Below are positions 11,795-25,277 of a stretch of 64,000 nucleotides of DNA, in pieces. Source of the DNA: Psoroptes ovis (lineage: Eukaryota; Arthropoda; Arachnida; Sarcoptiformes; Psoroptidae); NCBI GenBank assembly GCA_002943765.1, contig PQWQ01000009.1:372001-436000 (forward strand), given 5' to 3'. Numbering within the stretch: the stretch's first letter is position 1; each line of letters starts with the position of its first letter. The notes under the pieces are model-generated. The model was not told the origin of the DNA and did no database searches. It saw only the letters and a list, made by a program, of their open reading frames with translations. The translations under genes were made by a program, and so were the position numbers.

Positions 11795-14747
11795 ATTGCA
11801 ACAATGCTTATGATCATCATTCAAAAAAATGTAATACAAATTGAATAATGATTATTTCTATTACTAATATGTAAATATATGATCGAAACGAATTTATTTA
11901 TCTTAGTTGTCTAGGAAACCGAGGATAAATTCAAATCAATTTATATCGAAATATGTTTATTAAATATTTGTACATTTCACACATAACAAAATCAATATTG
12001 ATTGATTAATTTTCAGAGGTGGAAAACTATTTAATTTTAAATAAATGTTTTCAATTAATGGTATGAAATGAATGAATGAAATCTAAAATTTAAATTCGTA
12101 ATAATTTATGAACCATTTTCCATGTTTTTTCAGAGTTTATTTATTCAATAAAACTGGCTAATCATAATGAATCGAAGATACGATTGAATGCACATTTAAA
12201 TTAATTTAAATTGATTATTAATCAATTTGCTGTAATTAGGACCATTTGTTCCATATATTGAATTACAGCAAATAACGCAATGATTCGGCAAATATTAGAC
12301 ATTTGAATATGCACATGATGAGTACACAATTTACGTTTATCGTAAAATTCATTTGGTCATCATGATGATGATTATGTTGATTTGAATTTTTAAATTCAAA
12401 TAACCGAAAGGATGATGCAGCCATTTTTTTAATTTAAAAAAATTTTGATTTAAATTCAAACCAATAGATGGTGAAATATTCATTGAAAAAAGCTTTGGAT
12501 AATTTCTCCATTCAAACTGTCATAGACGTGTAAATACGTTTTTTAAAATATTGAGATTGTCTGAATGAATAACTATTGTATTTTATTTGAAATCAATTTG
12601 AAATCGAGCAAAATTTGGATCAAAATTTTTTTTACCAAAAAATGGATAATTTTACATCAAGAAATTGACATCAAAACAAGCATATATGGAATGAAATCAA
12701 TAGGAGATTGCTTCAATGATTCCAAATAAATTGAAATTGAAAATAAATTCTAACCTACCGTTTCCAAATTTCAAATTCCTGGATTTTGATTTCAAATTTC
12801 ATCATTTCAATATGATTCGGGTGGCACACGTGAAATTGTTGTTTCGCTATTTGAATTAATTTGAATAGCTTGAATCAAATTACAACACAATAATGCACCG
12901 AAAATTAACAAGCGAAAAAAAATGAAAAATTCCGTTGAAAAATTAATTCAATTCAGCGTTATTTGGAATTTTGTTTTTCACAATTTGTTCATAATTTGAT
13001 CAAATTAGTAATTTGTTGTTTAATTATTCATAATTATTTACGAATGAAATCTAATCAAAGAAACAAACAAACAAATACAAATGGAAATTGATCGAAGAAT
13101 TTTGTTGATAAATTTCACAAAACAAAATCAAAATTGAAAATGCACCTGCAGCTGCATCGATTTGTTCATTTGATAATTGTACCATAATTGTTATTAGCAT
13201 ACATAAAGGTGTGAATCATTTGCAAACATTTGAATTATTGTACACCGATTATCATCACATCATATCATATCGTTTGTTGATCATAATAGATGCAAAACAT
13301 TTATGCATTTAATTGTGCAAAACATCATTGTTTGGCTGGGGTTACACGAATATTTTGAAATTTTTGCTTTTTGCTTTTTGAAAATTCAGATTTAAAAAAA
13401 ATACACCTGCTCCATTATTGATGAATGTAATGAATCATTGATTGTTTCGTGTCACGAAATTGATCTTTGTCTTTGAAATTGAAATGGTAAATAAGTTGAT
13501 TTTTCGAACAACCAAACCTTTTCAACAATCTTTGATTTCATATTTGGCGCCAGTATTATTTCTTACCTCTCTATTTCCACCACCTTTTAAATTGCTGTTT
13601 AATTTGCTTGCATTTTTGCTTCATACAAATAACGAATAACACAAAAACCTCAAAAGCATTTGCGCGCTTGATATTCGTGTTTCAATATGATTATGCGCTA
13701 AACATTTACCAACAATTGCAGACTCAAAGTTATTTCGGCAATTCCGTTTCATTGTTTCATAGACATTCATCGATAAAAGATGATTTAGTTTTATGCTTTT
13801 GTGTTTTTAAATGATAATATTGCTCTACGATTTTTAAAACATTTTTATTGTCAATTAATATTTTCAAAAAAAAAAATTGTAAATTTGAAATTCAATGAAT
13901 TTTATTTATTTATTTGGCAATTGAATTGAAATTAATCGTTTTGAAGATTCTTCGGTCAAAACAAAACGAAAAAATTTCCAAGTGAATTTGCAGCCGAAAA
14001 AAATATATTTTGTATTCTTGCAAACTTCAACAACACAAACATATCATAAATATTCAACAACGACCAAAAAACAGCGAATAGAAATATATATCAAATGAAT
14101 TTTCATTTCAAATCAAATCTTTTAGATTTTCATCTTTTCCAATTGAAAATCATATAAACTTATTACTTTACTTATTTCGAAATTGAATAGAATACAACAA
14201 GATTGAATGTTTTGAATACATTTTCTTTTCTAGAATATTTTCTGAAATTTTAAATGTCTTTTTTGTGTTTTCAATTTTTCCAAATCATTCATTGATTACA
14301 TTACATACACAGATAAATGTATTATTGAAAATGGTCCAATTTCTATTTGTATTTCAGTAAAAAAATACAAATTGAAATTCGTATAAATGTTTTTTTTTTA
14401 TTTTCCTAACAAATTTGATTTGATTTGATTAATCAATTTCAATATTGAATATTATTATCAATAATATTGATATTATTGATAGAAATACATGAATTCTTGT
14501 GAAAAACATAGTAATGATAATAACAGAATAAAATAAATAAGTAGAATTGAATTTTGAATTGAATTTTTTTCCATTCATATTTCTGTGTAGTTTTTGTGTT
14601 TGTCAAAGAATTTGATTTATTTGATTTTATTTCGATTTATTTGACTTTGTCTATGAATGTGTTTCTCTTTTTTTGTGAAAAAATGAAATTGAACGATGAT
14701 TGAACATTCAAACAAAGCATAAACACATATTGACATAAACAATAAAC
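11795..14747. other. Intergenic region between divergent genes
   Basis: This interval holds the 5' flanks of two divergently oriented genes. It contains AT-rich sequence, a perfect 13-bp inverted repeat (12225-12273, listed separately) and short low-complexity open frames near 13442-13814 that have no domain or splice support. No promoter element could be assigned with confidence. Confidence 0.5.
12225..12273. repeat. Perfect 13-bp inverted repeat
   Basis: The arms ATTTGCTGTAATT (12225-12237) and AATTACAGCAAAT (12261-12273) are exact reverse complements separated by 23 bases. It lies between two divergent genes, so it could be a small hairpin element or a regulatory site. Neither can be shown from sequence alone. 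Confidence 0.7.
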
Positions 14748-15567
14748 ATGAATAATCATTTTGATTATAAAAGTAACGAATATTTTTTCAATTTAGTCAT
14801 TCAAAATGATGATGATAAACAACATCGATTCAATGTTAACATCATGGCTATGCCTATGAAATTATGTTGTCCACCGTCATTTTTTAATTCCAACTGTCAT
14901 TCATCAAATTTAATAAACGATAATAATAAGAATAATAAACATCAACGAAAAATGATCAATAGAACTGTGATATTCATTAATTCATTGAAATCAATGAAAA
15001 TAATATTTTCATTTTTATTATTGTTGTTAATGATGATATTTATTAAAAATTGCCGAGCAATTCAATTGTATCATCATCATTATGATCAACTTGAACAGCA
15101 TCAACAGCAACAACAACAACAACAACAAATTATAAGTGTTTCAAACAACAATCAAAATCATACAAATATCAATAACTACAGTAATAATAATCATTCATTG
15201 ATTGTATCGAATAGTCCAACTATATTTTTGATCAATGATGATTTAAATCTAAAGAATAATCATTTGATAATATCAAATAATTCAAAGTATTCATCATTAT
15301 CACCATTATTATCATCTACATCGATCATCACCACCAACAACAACAATAATCGAAAGCGTAATATACAAGAAAAATTATATCATCACAATAATAATTATAC
15401 AATAATACCAAAATCATCGAAAACAATTGAATCATTGAACAACAACAACAACAACAACAAACATCAACAACAATTTGATGATAAAAATGTATCCAATGTC
15501 AACAGTGTCAACAGCAACAACAACAACCAGAACAACATACAAACAGCCAACAATGAGCAGCCATTCG
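14748..15567 (+). CDS. Putative first exon of the Sidestep-like gene (signal peptide and Asn/Gln-rich region)
   Basis: An open frame from ATG 14748 ends at a strong donor (CCATTCG|GTAAGT at 15567) in phase 1, the phase needed by the Ig exon at 29988. An internal ATG at 14994 starts a typical signal peptide (KIIFSFLLLLLMMIFIKNC), so it may be the real start; the first 82 residues would then be untranslated leader. After the hydrophobic segment come about 170 residues dominated by Asn, Gln, His and Ser, with CAG/CAA and AAC/AAT runs. Joining it to exon 2 implies a 14.4-kb intron containing two opposite-strand genes. The link rests on phase, orientation and the otherwise missing signal peptide. 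It could instead be a separate gene. Confidence 0.55.
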
Positions 15568-16597
15568 GTAAGTGGCCGATTGAATTTAATTCATTTGAAT
15601 TTGAATGAAAGAAACCTAACGATAAAAGATGTGTTTTAAATGTTTTTTTTTCTTGAAACAAAGAATGAAAGGAGAAAAATTCTTGAAATTTTCAAAATTC
15701 CAAATTTAAAATTGAAAAACTCAGAAGAAAAATATAAAAAACATTAACGGCATTTGAAATGCGATTCCTCAAAAGCCTTTGAAATGAATGTTTATTATGT
15801 GAAAAAAAATGAATTGAATTAAACCAGATAAAATAATGAAATGAAAATGAAAATGAAATATAAATAAACGAAAAAAACAAACAAAATAGAAAACAGTAAA
15901 ACCAAATGACAAAAGAGTTGAATGAGAAAAAATATATTTATTTTTTTCTTTCTTCTCTCCCAGAGAAATGAAATAAAATGTGAATTCAGTGAAAATGAAA
16001 AATATTTTGAAACATTTACGTGCTTAGAATCAAACATTTTTAGTTTTGGATTCATTCAATGTGCTTTTTTTGCTTCGGAATAAATCGTATTCGATTCAAT
16101 TCTGAAACACAAATACAAAAAAAAATGAAATGCGAAAATGTGACTGATTTTTTCCATTTGAAAAAATATATAAAAATATCAAAGCAAAAAACTATCAAAA
16201 CAAAAGCCGGGTACTTTGGTGCTTTGATAGCATTTATTCATTCATTTTTTTTTTTTTTTTTTGAGCTGAAAAAAAAAATAAAAATGAATAAATAAATAAA
16301 TAAACAAACATAATAGATGATGATGATGATGATGATATACATTTTCTCAGTACATTTGAAGAAAACAAAATGGGCCAAATGTATGGATGGTTGGATGGAT
16401 GAATAAATGAATGAATGAATCAAACTGAAAAATAGCGAATTCATCCATTTTTTTTCAATGAGATCATCCATTTTTTTCGTTTTCCCATTTGTTTTGTTTT
16501 AAATTTTTTTTTTTCTTATTTTCGATTCAATTTGACTCAATTCAATGTGTATGTTTGTTTCCATTGTTTTTTACCATATGAAAATGAAAATGAATTG

Positions 16598-16628
<31 letters not shown>

Positions 16629-19600
16629 GGAAATTTTCAAATGACAAACAAACGAAAGACAATAAGGGGAATCATTTTTGCTTTTAAAATTTTTTTTTCG
16701 AGAAAATTTCAAAGAATTATTTAAATTTAAATTCAAAGATCTTCGGATTGAGAATTCCTTCAATTGCAAATTGATTTTTTTGAATTTTCAAGCCGAAAAA
16801 ATAGAAAATGATCTGAATCCATTCAAATTCATTCAACACCATTTTTCTCTGAATTCAAATGATGTTTAAAATTCAAACAATGAATATGATGCATCATTTT
16901 TGTGTATATTTTTGAATTTTCCATATTAAATTATCATTATCATATTTGCTTTTTGTCGGTCGTTTTCAATTATTATTTTGAATTATGTTTTAGTGAAATT
17001 GAAACATTTTCCATATTTTTTCTTTTCCATAAACACAACAACAATTACTAATCCATCAATGTTATTTGATGTTTTGAATGGAAAAAAAATTCCTTTTTTT
17101 CAAATTGAATTTGAACAAATGTTTGCAAATATATTAAATTCAGTTTCATATTTCCATGTTTTCCGGTCAACGAATCCAACGAATATATTTGATACATTTC
17201 CATTGTTCGAAACTTGTATTTCGCTGATTGTTTCATTGAAATTTCGTTTCAAGTTTCAATTTCTTCGATTCCTAATTCATTTGGCATCAAATACACGTTT
17301 GTTTCGCTTGATTTCAATGATTATTCACTAATTATTCGTTAATTGAATTGAAAATTTAATTAATAATTTTAAATAATCAATCGATGATTATTTGAAATGA
17401 TTATGGTGCATAGCGTAGCATTGATTTGGCTAAAACTTTATATCAGATTGTCGATTCTTGTCTTCAAAATTCATTATTCAATTCAAATTCAAATAATATT
17501 GATCAAAGTTTTTCTACAATCAATCATCGGAATATTATTTTATTTCTCAATATTCAAACTGATCGATTATTTTCTTATGCATTCATAACTGTATTTTATA
17601 ATTTTTATATTAATCAAAGATTTATTTTCATTTTTCTTTATTCATTATTTCGGATGTTTATTGTTGTCTTCATTGTATTCAATGCGATTCAATGTAATAT
17701 TTTCATCATTATTAATTGCACTAAAACATGGTGATAAATAAATGACGGAGAAAAAAAAATGATGAATGATTATCATGTATTTTTTCTTGTGAATTATCAT
17801 TGCTTTGACAATCTTTATCACTGTCTATTCGGGACAAACAAATACACACAAGCGAGCCGAATAAAATAATAAAATCAAACAAATGATTCAATAGCTTTCG
17901 GCTAATCACCGAATACATTGGATGATGATGATGATGATGATGATGGTGATATATTGAAATGTTTTGTGTTTCGGGTAAGCTCAAAGCGAGAAAGAGAGAG
18001 TGAATCGAAAAAAAATCAATACCTTCGATTGATTATCGATTATCATCGCTGTTATTATTATCATTATTATGATTTCAAGACATTATTTGCTTCAGTTTTT
18101 TCTGTTATTTGTATTTTATTATGACATTTCATGGCACTAATTTCTCAAACACATTAAATATAAATTAATGTATTTTTCTATAATTTTTTTTCACAAATTC
18201 TGCATTCGTTTTTGGTTTGTGTTTGTATAAAAATGTTGTCATTCATTCATTCATTCATTCATTCATTGATTCATTTTTTGAAAATATATCATAATGTATG
18301 TTTGTATTATGTGTGGCTGCATTGTAAACATGCAGAGTTTATTTATTGTTTATATGTGTGTCTATGGATTCATTCCATGGATTGTTTAACGAAATAGTGA
18401 ATCGAAAGACAAAGATGAAGATGGCAAAATGAAAAACTGATGATGCATTTGATTTTTTTGGCCGCCAAAAAATGAAAATTCTTGATATATTCTCTCTTTC
18501 TCTGTCTCCATTCTCATAGACATCGACATTATTGTTCATATTCTTTTCAAATTATTCTATCATCATCATCATCATCATCATCATAACCATCATAATAATC
18601 GTCATATAAAAATTTGGCCAAATATATTCCGGTCTTTTCTTTTGAATTGAATCGAAAAAAAAAAAATTTGATGAAACCATTAGAAATATATATATATTCT
18701 AGTTTATTCTCTGTTGGTTGTTATTGTTCTATGATATTTATTTTTATTTAAAAATAAATGAGCATAATAATAATAATTTCAAGAAAACAATATGATATGA
18801 TATGATGAAAACAATGATGATGATAATAATCATTTGGTTAGGAACACCCATGGTGCCATATGAAATTATTATTATTATTATTATTATGATCATCATTGCC
18901 TTTTATGATTATTAAGACACGTTTTCAAAGACATCAAACATATAGATTTTAGCATTTATTCTTCCAATTCGTCTCAATATATTTCAATAATATAAAATAC
19001 GAATAAATGTAAATAAATGAAAATTTATTTATTTTCTTAAAGAAAACGATTATTATTATTATTATTATTTATATCGAATATCGAAATGAATGAAATCAAT
19101 CGATATCGATATTGGTGTCAATAATATTGTTAATAATGATATTGATAATCTTTTGCTGACCATGACAGAATTTTCGTTTTTTTTTATATTTTGAATTTAA
19201 TTCTTTCCATTTGTTTTGTTTTTGTTTCTTATTTTTTTCTGTCGATGATGTTTATGAGGATATAATCTTAAAGTTATCGTCGTTGATTCAGATGTGTGTT
19301 TGTAAATCGAAGAATTTTCATTTTGCTTTTGTTTTTTGGGCTGCATGCGGCATGTTCAATAGCCTTTATTCACTGTTGATGCATTTAATTTCATTTTTTT
19401 TCTTTTTTTCCATTTTTTCCAATGATTATTGTTCAATTATTTGTTCAATTTCAATGGTTGCTACCATCAATTTTAAAATCTTTTCACCGCCCTCCTACGC
19501 TTAAGATCTCTTGAAATGTAATTAATGTGCTTTTACATATTATTCAAGAGTTTCAAGTATTTCAAGAAAATTATTAATTACTTTGACATTTATTTAAAGA

Positions 19601-21518
19601 TTATTTTGTTCAATTTTTCTATCATGAATTCATTATTGAAATATCCATTTTGAATTTTCTTTTTTTTTTTTTTTTTTTTTTTTTTTTGTTTTGTTTTAAA
19701 TCTTTTCCAAATAATAATGATAATTTAATGATGATTCTGTGATTTTTGTTTGTGTTCAATCGTGTTTTTCAATTTTTTTTCCTTCAATACAAATATCATC
19801 CTATTCCATTATCATACAAAAAAAATCAAAATGAAAAGAATTTCCATCGTGATTTAATCGAAAATTTTTTCAATTCAAATTTGAAAATTTCGAAAAATTC
19901 AAGAAAATTCATGAATTGATGAATACAGCAATTCAATTGCAATTTTCATTTTCAATCTCAACATTTATTTACAAATAATAATGGCATTGAATCGATTCAA
20001 TTGATGATATTTGAATCGGATATTTCGCTTATTTATTAGAATTGATGACACTTTCGATTATTTGGGGGGAAACGAAATTTATTTTTATTTTATTTCCATT
20101 TCCAATTCAAAGATTTGTTTGAAGAAAAAAAAATTTCAAAAATTGTTTTTTTAGTTTAAATTTAAATTGTTTCACCGAATCAAATCGACAAACAAGAGAG
20201 ACAATATTATACTAAAGCAAATATCGTATGAATATTTTTGAATGAATGAATGAATAAATAAATAAAATTAAATCACATCACGGCTATTGATTTTTTTTGT
20301 TTTTTTCGTTTCTCGCCTATCACAATTGTGTTTGTTCTACTATGGCGAATCATTTTGAGCCAAACTTTAGTTGAAATTCAATGGAAAATTCAGCCCAATA
20401 AAAACTGAAAAATGACTATTTTTTACAGAATTAAATTGAAGATTGCTTTTTTTTTTGTTTTTTGTTGTTTTTTTTCCAAAAACAAATTTTGCCATCCAAT
20501 GTGAAATTGGATTTATGTATTCATTTATGCATGCATGGTGCACACATTCAGTCATATATGCATACGACATTCATTCGCTTACAAACGACTATAAACAATG
20601 CCATTTTGTGTTTGCCATTTTTTTAAATGAAAAATTCAAACGAAATTTCAAAAAAAAAAAAATCCCAAAAAAATCAAAAATGAATTCGCTATTCATTTGC
20701 ATTCACATTCACATATATTTGACTTTTAATTAAACATTCATGTGGTATTAACATTTATTTCTCGTGATGTTATGAATATTAGTCTCAAATGTGAACTTTG
20801 TCTGTATCTGTTTATGTGTTTTTTCAACTGAATTACAAATTTAATTTCAACCCAAAAAAAAAATTTAATGATGGTAACACATTTCACATTTCGCCCTTTG
20901 CGAGCTTCCAATCTACTTTGATCCTTTCATTCATATTTTCATGAAGATTTTTTTCATTTCTGTGGAAATTTGCTGCTTGATGTTACATAATATCATCTTG
21001 TCTATTCATATGATTCACTCATATATCATAATAAAATTTCATACATCACCAATATTCGATGATAAATATAGAAGAAGAAATATAAATTTGAAAAATATCT
21101 TGAAAATCATTCGATTGCGATTCGATATTGAATATATTCATTACATGAATTGAATTGAATTGAATTGAATTTGTATTTGTATTTATTGAATTTCGTATTG
21201 AATTTATGTATTTCGTATTGAATATGATTCCATCATTCATTCATCATTTGATCAATTGGATTGTTGAATGAATTTGTTCTGTGTTTTTTTTTTTTTTGCT
21301 TGAATTTTTCGTTTTGCTCATTTCTATTCATTGGTATTTGTATTTGGTTTCATCATTGATGATACACAACGACAACAACAACAACGAAAAAAATAAAAAC
21401 CGGGCACAGTTATTTATCATTTATTCATTTGTTTATTTGTTTACTGATGATGATGATGTTCTCTTTGAAAAAAATACATACATATCTCACACTTGAAGCA
21501 ATGATATATAAGCATTTG

Positions 21519-21607
21519 ATATATTCGGTTGTCTCATAAGTTCTTGCCATTTTTCAAATGAAAAAAATTTTAAAAACAACAATAACTTATGGGACAACTC
21601 AATATAT
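21519..21607. mobile_element. Short mariner-like hairpin (MITE)
   Basis: An 89-bp imperfect palindrome. The left arm CGGTTGTCTCATAAGTT and the reverse complement of the right arm GAGTTGTCCCATAAGTT match at 14 of 17 positions, and the outer ATATATT is shared by both ends. GGTTGTCxxATAAGTT-type ends are characteristic of Tc1/mariner terminal inverted repeats, which insert at TA. The interior is too short for a transposase, so this is a non-autonomous remnant. It lies in intron 1. Confidence 0.65.
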
Positions 21608-23030
21608 GTTTGTGTATTTATTTTCTTTGAAATTCAAATTCAATGGTCGAATGATTTTCATTTATTTTTCATTTCATTTTTTTCAACCAAAAAAATTCAT
21701 TCATTCAAAGAATTCATAAATAAATATATCATTTTGTACATTTGAACACAATGTACAAAAATACACTTGAAATATTTATCCTTACTGAAATTCATATTTT
21801 TGTGTTTATTGTGCATTGTGCATTACTCGAATTACTTGTATGATGATGATGCCAACAGCGTTTACATGGAAAATATTGTGTTTCATTTATGAATTCTAAA
21901 TATCCGGACAATTGTCTTCATTTATTCCTATTTTCATTTAAATTTCTTAGGTCGTTCACTTGAAATCAGAAATTTATTCATGTTTTTTCAATGAATATTT
22001 TGCATATTTGCACTCATTATTTGGTCCTGAATAAATAATTTTCATTCATCGATTTAGCTTCGGTGAAATGTTTGTAAAAATTTCCATTTTCTCTCAAAAA
22101 AACCATTGAAATGTATATTTTTTTCGCATATTTTCCGCTATAATAATCAAATATTGTTAAGGTTAATTCCATTGATGACAATTTAATTGAAAATTATAAT
22201 TAAATTTCAATTTTTCTTTGAATTTCAATTTCAATGTACTTTGAACATTGTTGTTCATTGAAATTTTCAAAAATTTTGACAGCAAACAAACAACAGTAAA
22301 CGGAATTGAAAAATTTTGACATTTAAAAATTGATAATACGCCCAAAAAATTGATTTGATTGCGATCAAAATATTGAAACTCATTGAAAATGTTAAATGCA
22401 GAAATTTGCACCGAACAAAACTATGTTAATCACTGCAAATATTCAAATAATTGCTTATTGTGCCAATTCCATGTGTTTCATTTCCAATGAAATTGATTTG
22501 TTCATTCGATGATTTGTTTGGTCGTTTGACCCTTGAATTCAAACTTCATTTGCAGGTAGCCTCTATTCTGTTTCATTTTTCGATTCTCTCTACACTGGCC
22601 GGAGTCATTCTCATAAACTTTCATAGTATTTTGTATCATTTTCACTGATAATGAAAATGATGAAAACAAAGTGGGAAAAAAATTGAATTACTCGCCCTTT
22701 TTTTCTGAATTCGCCCAAAATTCAGAAATGTTTCCCATAACAAAACAAACTCGAAAAAAAAAATACATAATTAAAATTATATTCACATAATAATAATGAT
22801 TATCATAATGATGATGGTCGTAACCATTTATTTTTTTAAAAAATACATCGTACATACATAGTCATTTAAAAAAATAGAAAACAACTGCATACGCACAGTT
22901 TTGTGGAATGGAAAATATCCACAAATAAACATGCACATATATACTTTCACATAGACGATAATAATTATTATAATTATTTTTTTTTTTTTTTTTTTTTGTT
23001 AATTCTGATATACTGAAATTCTGAAATTCC

Positions 23031-23062
23031 AAAATCTATTTTAGTCTTTGAAAATAGATTTT
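23031..23062. repeat. Perfect 12-bp inverted repeat
   Basis: The arms AAAATCTATTTT and AAAATAGATTTT are exact reverse complements with an 8-base loop. In DNA this AT-rich it may have arisen by chance. Confidence 0.6.
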
Positions 23063-23289
23063 CCATAAAATAAAATAATTTGAAATAGTAACAATTATAA
23101 TGATGATGATGATGATAATAATAATTGAAATTATAATAATAATAGTAATAATCGAAACAACAACAACAACCTAAAGCAAAATATTATCATCGAAAAAAAA
23201 TACAAAAATAAAATGAAATAAAATGTAAAAATAATCATAATAATAATTGAATAAAAATGGAATTTATTATTGTGATTATTATGATTTAA

Positions 23290-23466
23290 TAATCAAACTG
23301 GCAGAGAGTATTTTCAAGTTGTCGATGTTTAAGGGTTTTCTAGTTGTTTTGATTTTGATTCAGGCTCCTGTCTTGCTGCTTTTCAGCTGTCCAAAAAGCC
23401 CTAAACCCTTTCCGACGCTAAATACATCAGTTATTGTGGAAGTATTTAATGAAATAATCGCCAAGT
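23290..23466. other. GC-richer island, coding-like on both strands, unassigned
   Basis: This block is noticeably less AT-rich than its flanks. The plus strand is open from an ATG at about 23327 to TAA at 23466-23468 (MFKGFLVVLILIQAPVLLLF start, hydrophobic). The minus strand is open across the same bases and ends in a mixed-composition peptide containing TDVFSVGKGLGLFGQLKSS before a stop. I cannot tell which strand, if either, is coding. It could be an exon, a transposon fragment or a processed-gene remnant. No splice partner was identified. Confidence 0.25.
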
Positions 23467-23713
23467 AAATTACTGAGTTAGAGATAATGTTTGTTTTGAA
23501 TTATTTTCGAGTTTATTGAATTTGGACATAATTGAAATTTTTATTTCAAATTTAAATTTCAATTCTGAATTTTACTCTGTTTAGTATAAAGTAACAAGAA
23601 ATAATTATAATTCAGGTAAAAACAAATAAAGACAAATGAATTAAGGCAATGAGTAATTGTTCAATTTTCTTTGATTAATCTGTAATAATTCTACGAATAA
23701 TTCTATGTTTGAT

Positions 23714-24595
23714 TTATTCGTGATCGATTTTATTCACCGAATCACATTCATTACCATCATTACGATTACAATTACCATATGCAATGCTAAAATTTCTAAT
23801 ATCAACCATACCAAATTCTTGATAATTAAATGAATTTGTTGGTAATTCATATTCAAAATCAATAAAAAAACGTGCATCACCAAATTTTAAATCTAATTGT
23901 ATTTCGGTATCGATCCAACGTTTGTATCCATATGATTGTGATATACCACTGCTACCTTGTTCAGCTGAATATACACAAATATCTTCACCATTACGTTGCA
24001 TTAAATATAATTGTTTGTGATATCGACCACTCATTGCATAACTAAAAAATAAACATGCATTACGATAACGTGCAGGAAAATAATTTTTCGTCCACAATCG
24101 TGATGCTTTGAATGATAATTTTGGATTTGGTTGTGGTAAACGGCCATCGAAAATTTGAGCAGCTTTCGACAAATTGGCCGTAATTGTTTCTTGACCAAAA
24201 CGATTTTCAGTTTCAAATGGAATAAAATTTACGCCATTTTTGAGCTCACATGGTTGTCGATTTAATTTACAATTCCACATCATATTCAATGGTTCACGCC
24301 ATTCTTGTATGACCATTGGTGGATGTTCAGGATGTCGATGAAAATCAGGCGCCACCGGTATCGGTATCGGTGATGATGTTGCTGGTGTTGGTGATGGAAT
24401 GACATAACGTGGCGATGGTGTAGGTGTCGGTATGAATATTGTTCGATTAATATCTGGTCGGCCAGGTGGCGGACCGAATTCTTTTCGTGGATAAGGACGT
24501 TGACCATTCGAAATGGTCGATGTTAACAATAGGAACAATGAAAATGTGCAAAGCGTAAATGTTGAAAATAACAATCTCGAATTAATGTATGTCAT
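23714..24595 (-). CDS. Secreted MAM-like domain protein with proline-rich spacer (short paralog)
   Basis: A single-exon frame of 293 residues. It has a signal peptide (about 1-31, hydrophobic LFLLLTSTISNGQ) and a Pro/Thr/Ser-rich spacer (about 33-95, with PTPTPSP and SPTPATSSPIPIP). A C-terminal globular domain from about 107 to 285 is laid out like a MAM domain: WNCKLNRQPC near its start, NACLFFSYAMSG in the middle, IQLDLKFGDARFFIDF, then VDIRNFSIAYGNC at the end. The six cysteines of this domain align one-for-one with those of the neighbouring gene at 25278-27929, so the two are tandem paralogs. MAM domains are extracellular adhesion modules; this assignment rests on motif layout only. AATAAA overlaps the stop codon (23713-23718). 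A TATA-like CATAAAT lies about 65 bases upstream of the ATG. The gene is nested in an intron of the opposite-strand Sidestep-like gene. Confidence 0.85.
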   Translation of the reverse strand: MTYINSRLLFSTFTLCTFSLFLLLTSTISNGQRPYPRKEFGPPPGRPDINRTIFIPTPTPSPRYVIPSPTPATSSPIPIPVAPDFHRHPEHPPMVIQEWREPLNMMWNCKLNRQPCELKNGVNFIPFETENRFGQETITANLSKAAQIFDGRLPQPNPKLSFKASRLWTKNYFPARYRNACLFFSYAMSGRYHKQLYLMQRNGEDICVYSAEQGSSGISQSYGYKRWIDTEIQLDLKFGDARFFIDFEYELPTNSFNYQEFGMVDIRNFSIAYGNCNRNDGNECDSVNKIDHE

Positions 24596-25171
24596 TTTGT
24601 GATTTCGTGTGATTTTTCATTTGATTCGCTACTTGTAATAAATTTGTTGATAAAATTTATGGCCAAAACGTTTTTTTTTTCTTTGAATTCATTTAAAGTT
24701 TTTTTTTTTTTTTTTTTGAAAATATGATAAATTCAATGATAATCGTGTTCGATTTATTCAAATGATAAAATTATATTCATTCATTCAATTTTCGGTTGCA
24801 AATTTTGATATCGAAAATTAAGAAAAAAAAATATCTTCAAAATTGTTGCAATTTTTTTTTCTTCACTCGGTGAGAATGTCATGTAGAGGTTAAATTTGAT
24901 TTTATTTATTGATAATTGATGTCGAAATATTTTTTGAAAAATTATTGTTGATACTTTGATTATCAATAGATTCAATTTGGCATCAAAATTTTCTTTGATA
25001 GCTGAAAATCAATGAAGTGATAGAAATTTTATACATTGTGTTGCATGGAAAATATTTAGATTTAATTTTCTTAAATTCAAATGTAAATTTTTATTTTATT
25101 TATGAACTCAAAAAATTAAAATTATTAGTAGAATTAATCATTGTTTCAAAGCTAATAGTACATATTGAATA

Positions 25172-25173
<2 letters not shown>
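24596..25173. other. Spacer between the two MAM-like paralogs
   Basis: AT-rich sequence upstream of the short paralog and downstream of the long one. It probably contains the short paralog's promoter (CATAAAT-like element near 24655-24662 on the minus strand). No other gene was seen. Confidence 0.4.

Positions 25174-25264
<91 letters not shown>
25174..25264. repeat. (TG)n microsatellite, 91 bases
   Basis: An uninterrupted TG/GT run, the longest dinucleotide array in the window. It begins immediately downstream, in gene orientation, of an AATAAA (minus strand, 25264-25269) that follows the stop codon of the long MAM-like paralog. It therefore sits at or just beyond that gene's 3' end as a (CA)n tract. 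Confidence 0.97.
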
Positions 25265-25266
<2 letters not shown>

Positions 25267-25277
25267 ATTTTTATAAA

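Larger units (their letters stand above)
15568..23713. other. Intron 1 of the Sidestep-like gene, 5' part
   Basis: Extremely AT-rich sequence with T runs (T29 at 16600-16628 and T28 at 19660-19687), GAT arrays (near 16318-16337 and 17921-17945), ATTC arrays (18240-18267), a 12-bp perfect hairpin (23031-23062) and one mariner-like hairpin (21519-21607). Long low-complexity open frames (for example 16978-17331) show no domain. A less AT-rich block at about 23290-23466 is listed separately. Confidence 0.5.

Noticed and set aside
16978..17331. 117-codon plus-strand open frame
   Set aside because: It is Phe/Ile/Asn-rich low-complexity sequence, overlaps an equally meaningless minus-strand frame and has no domain or intron evidence.
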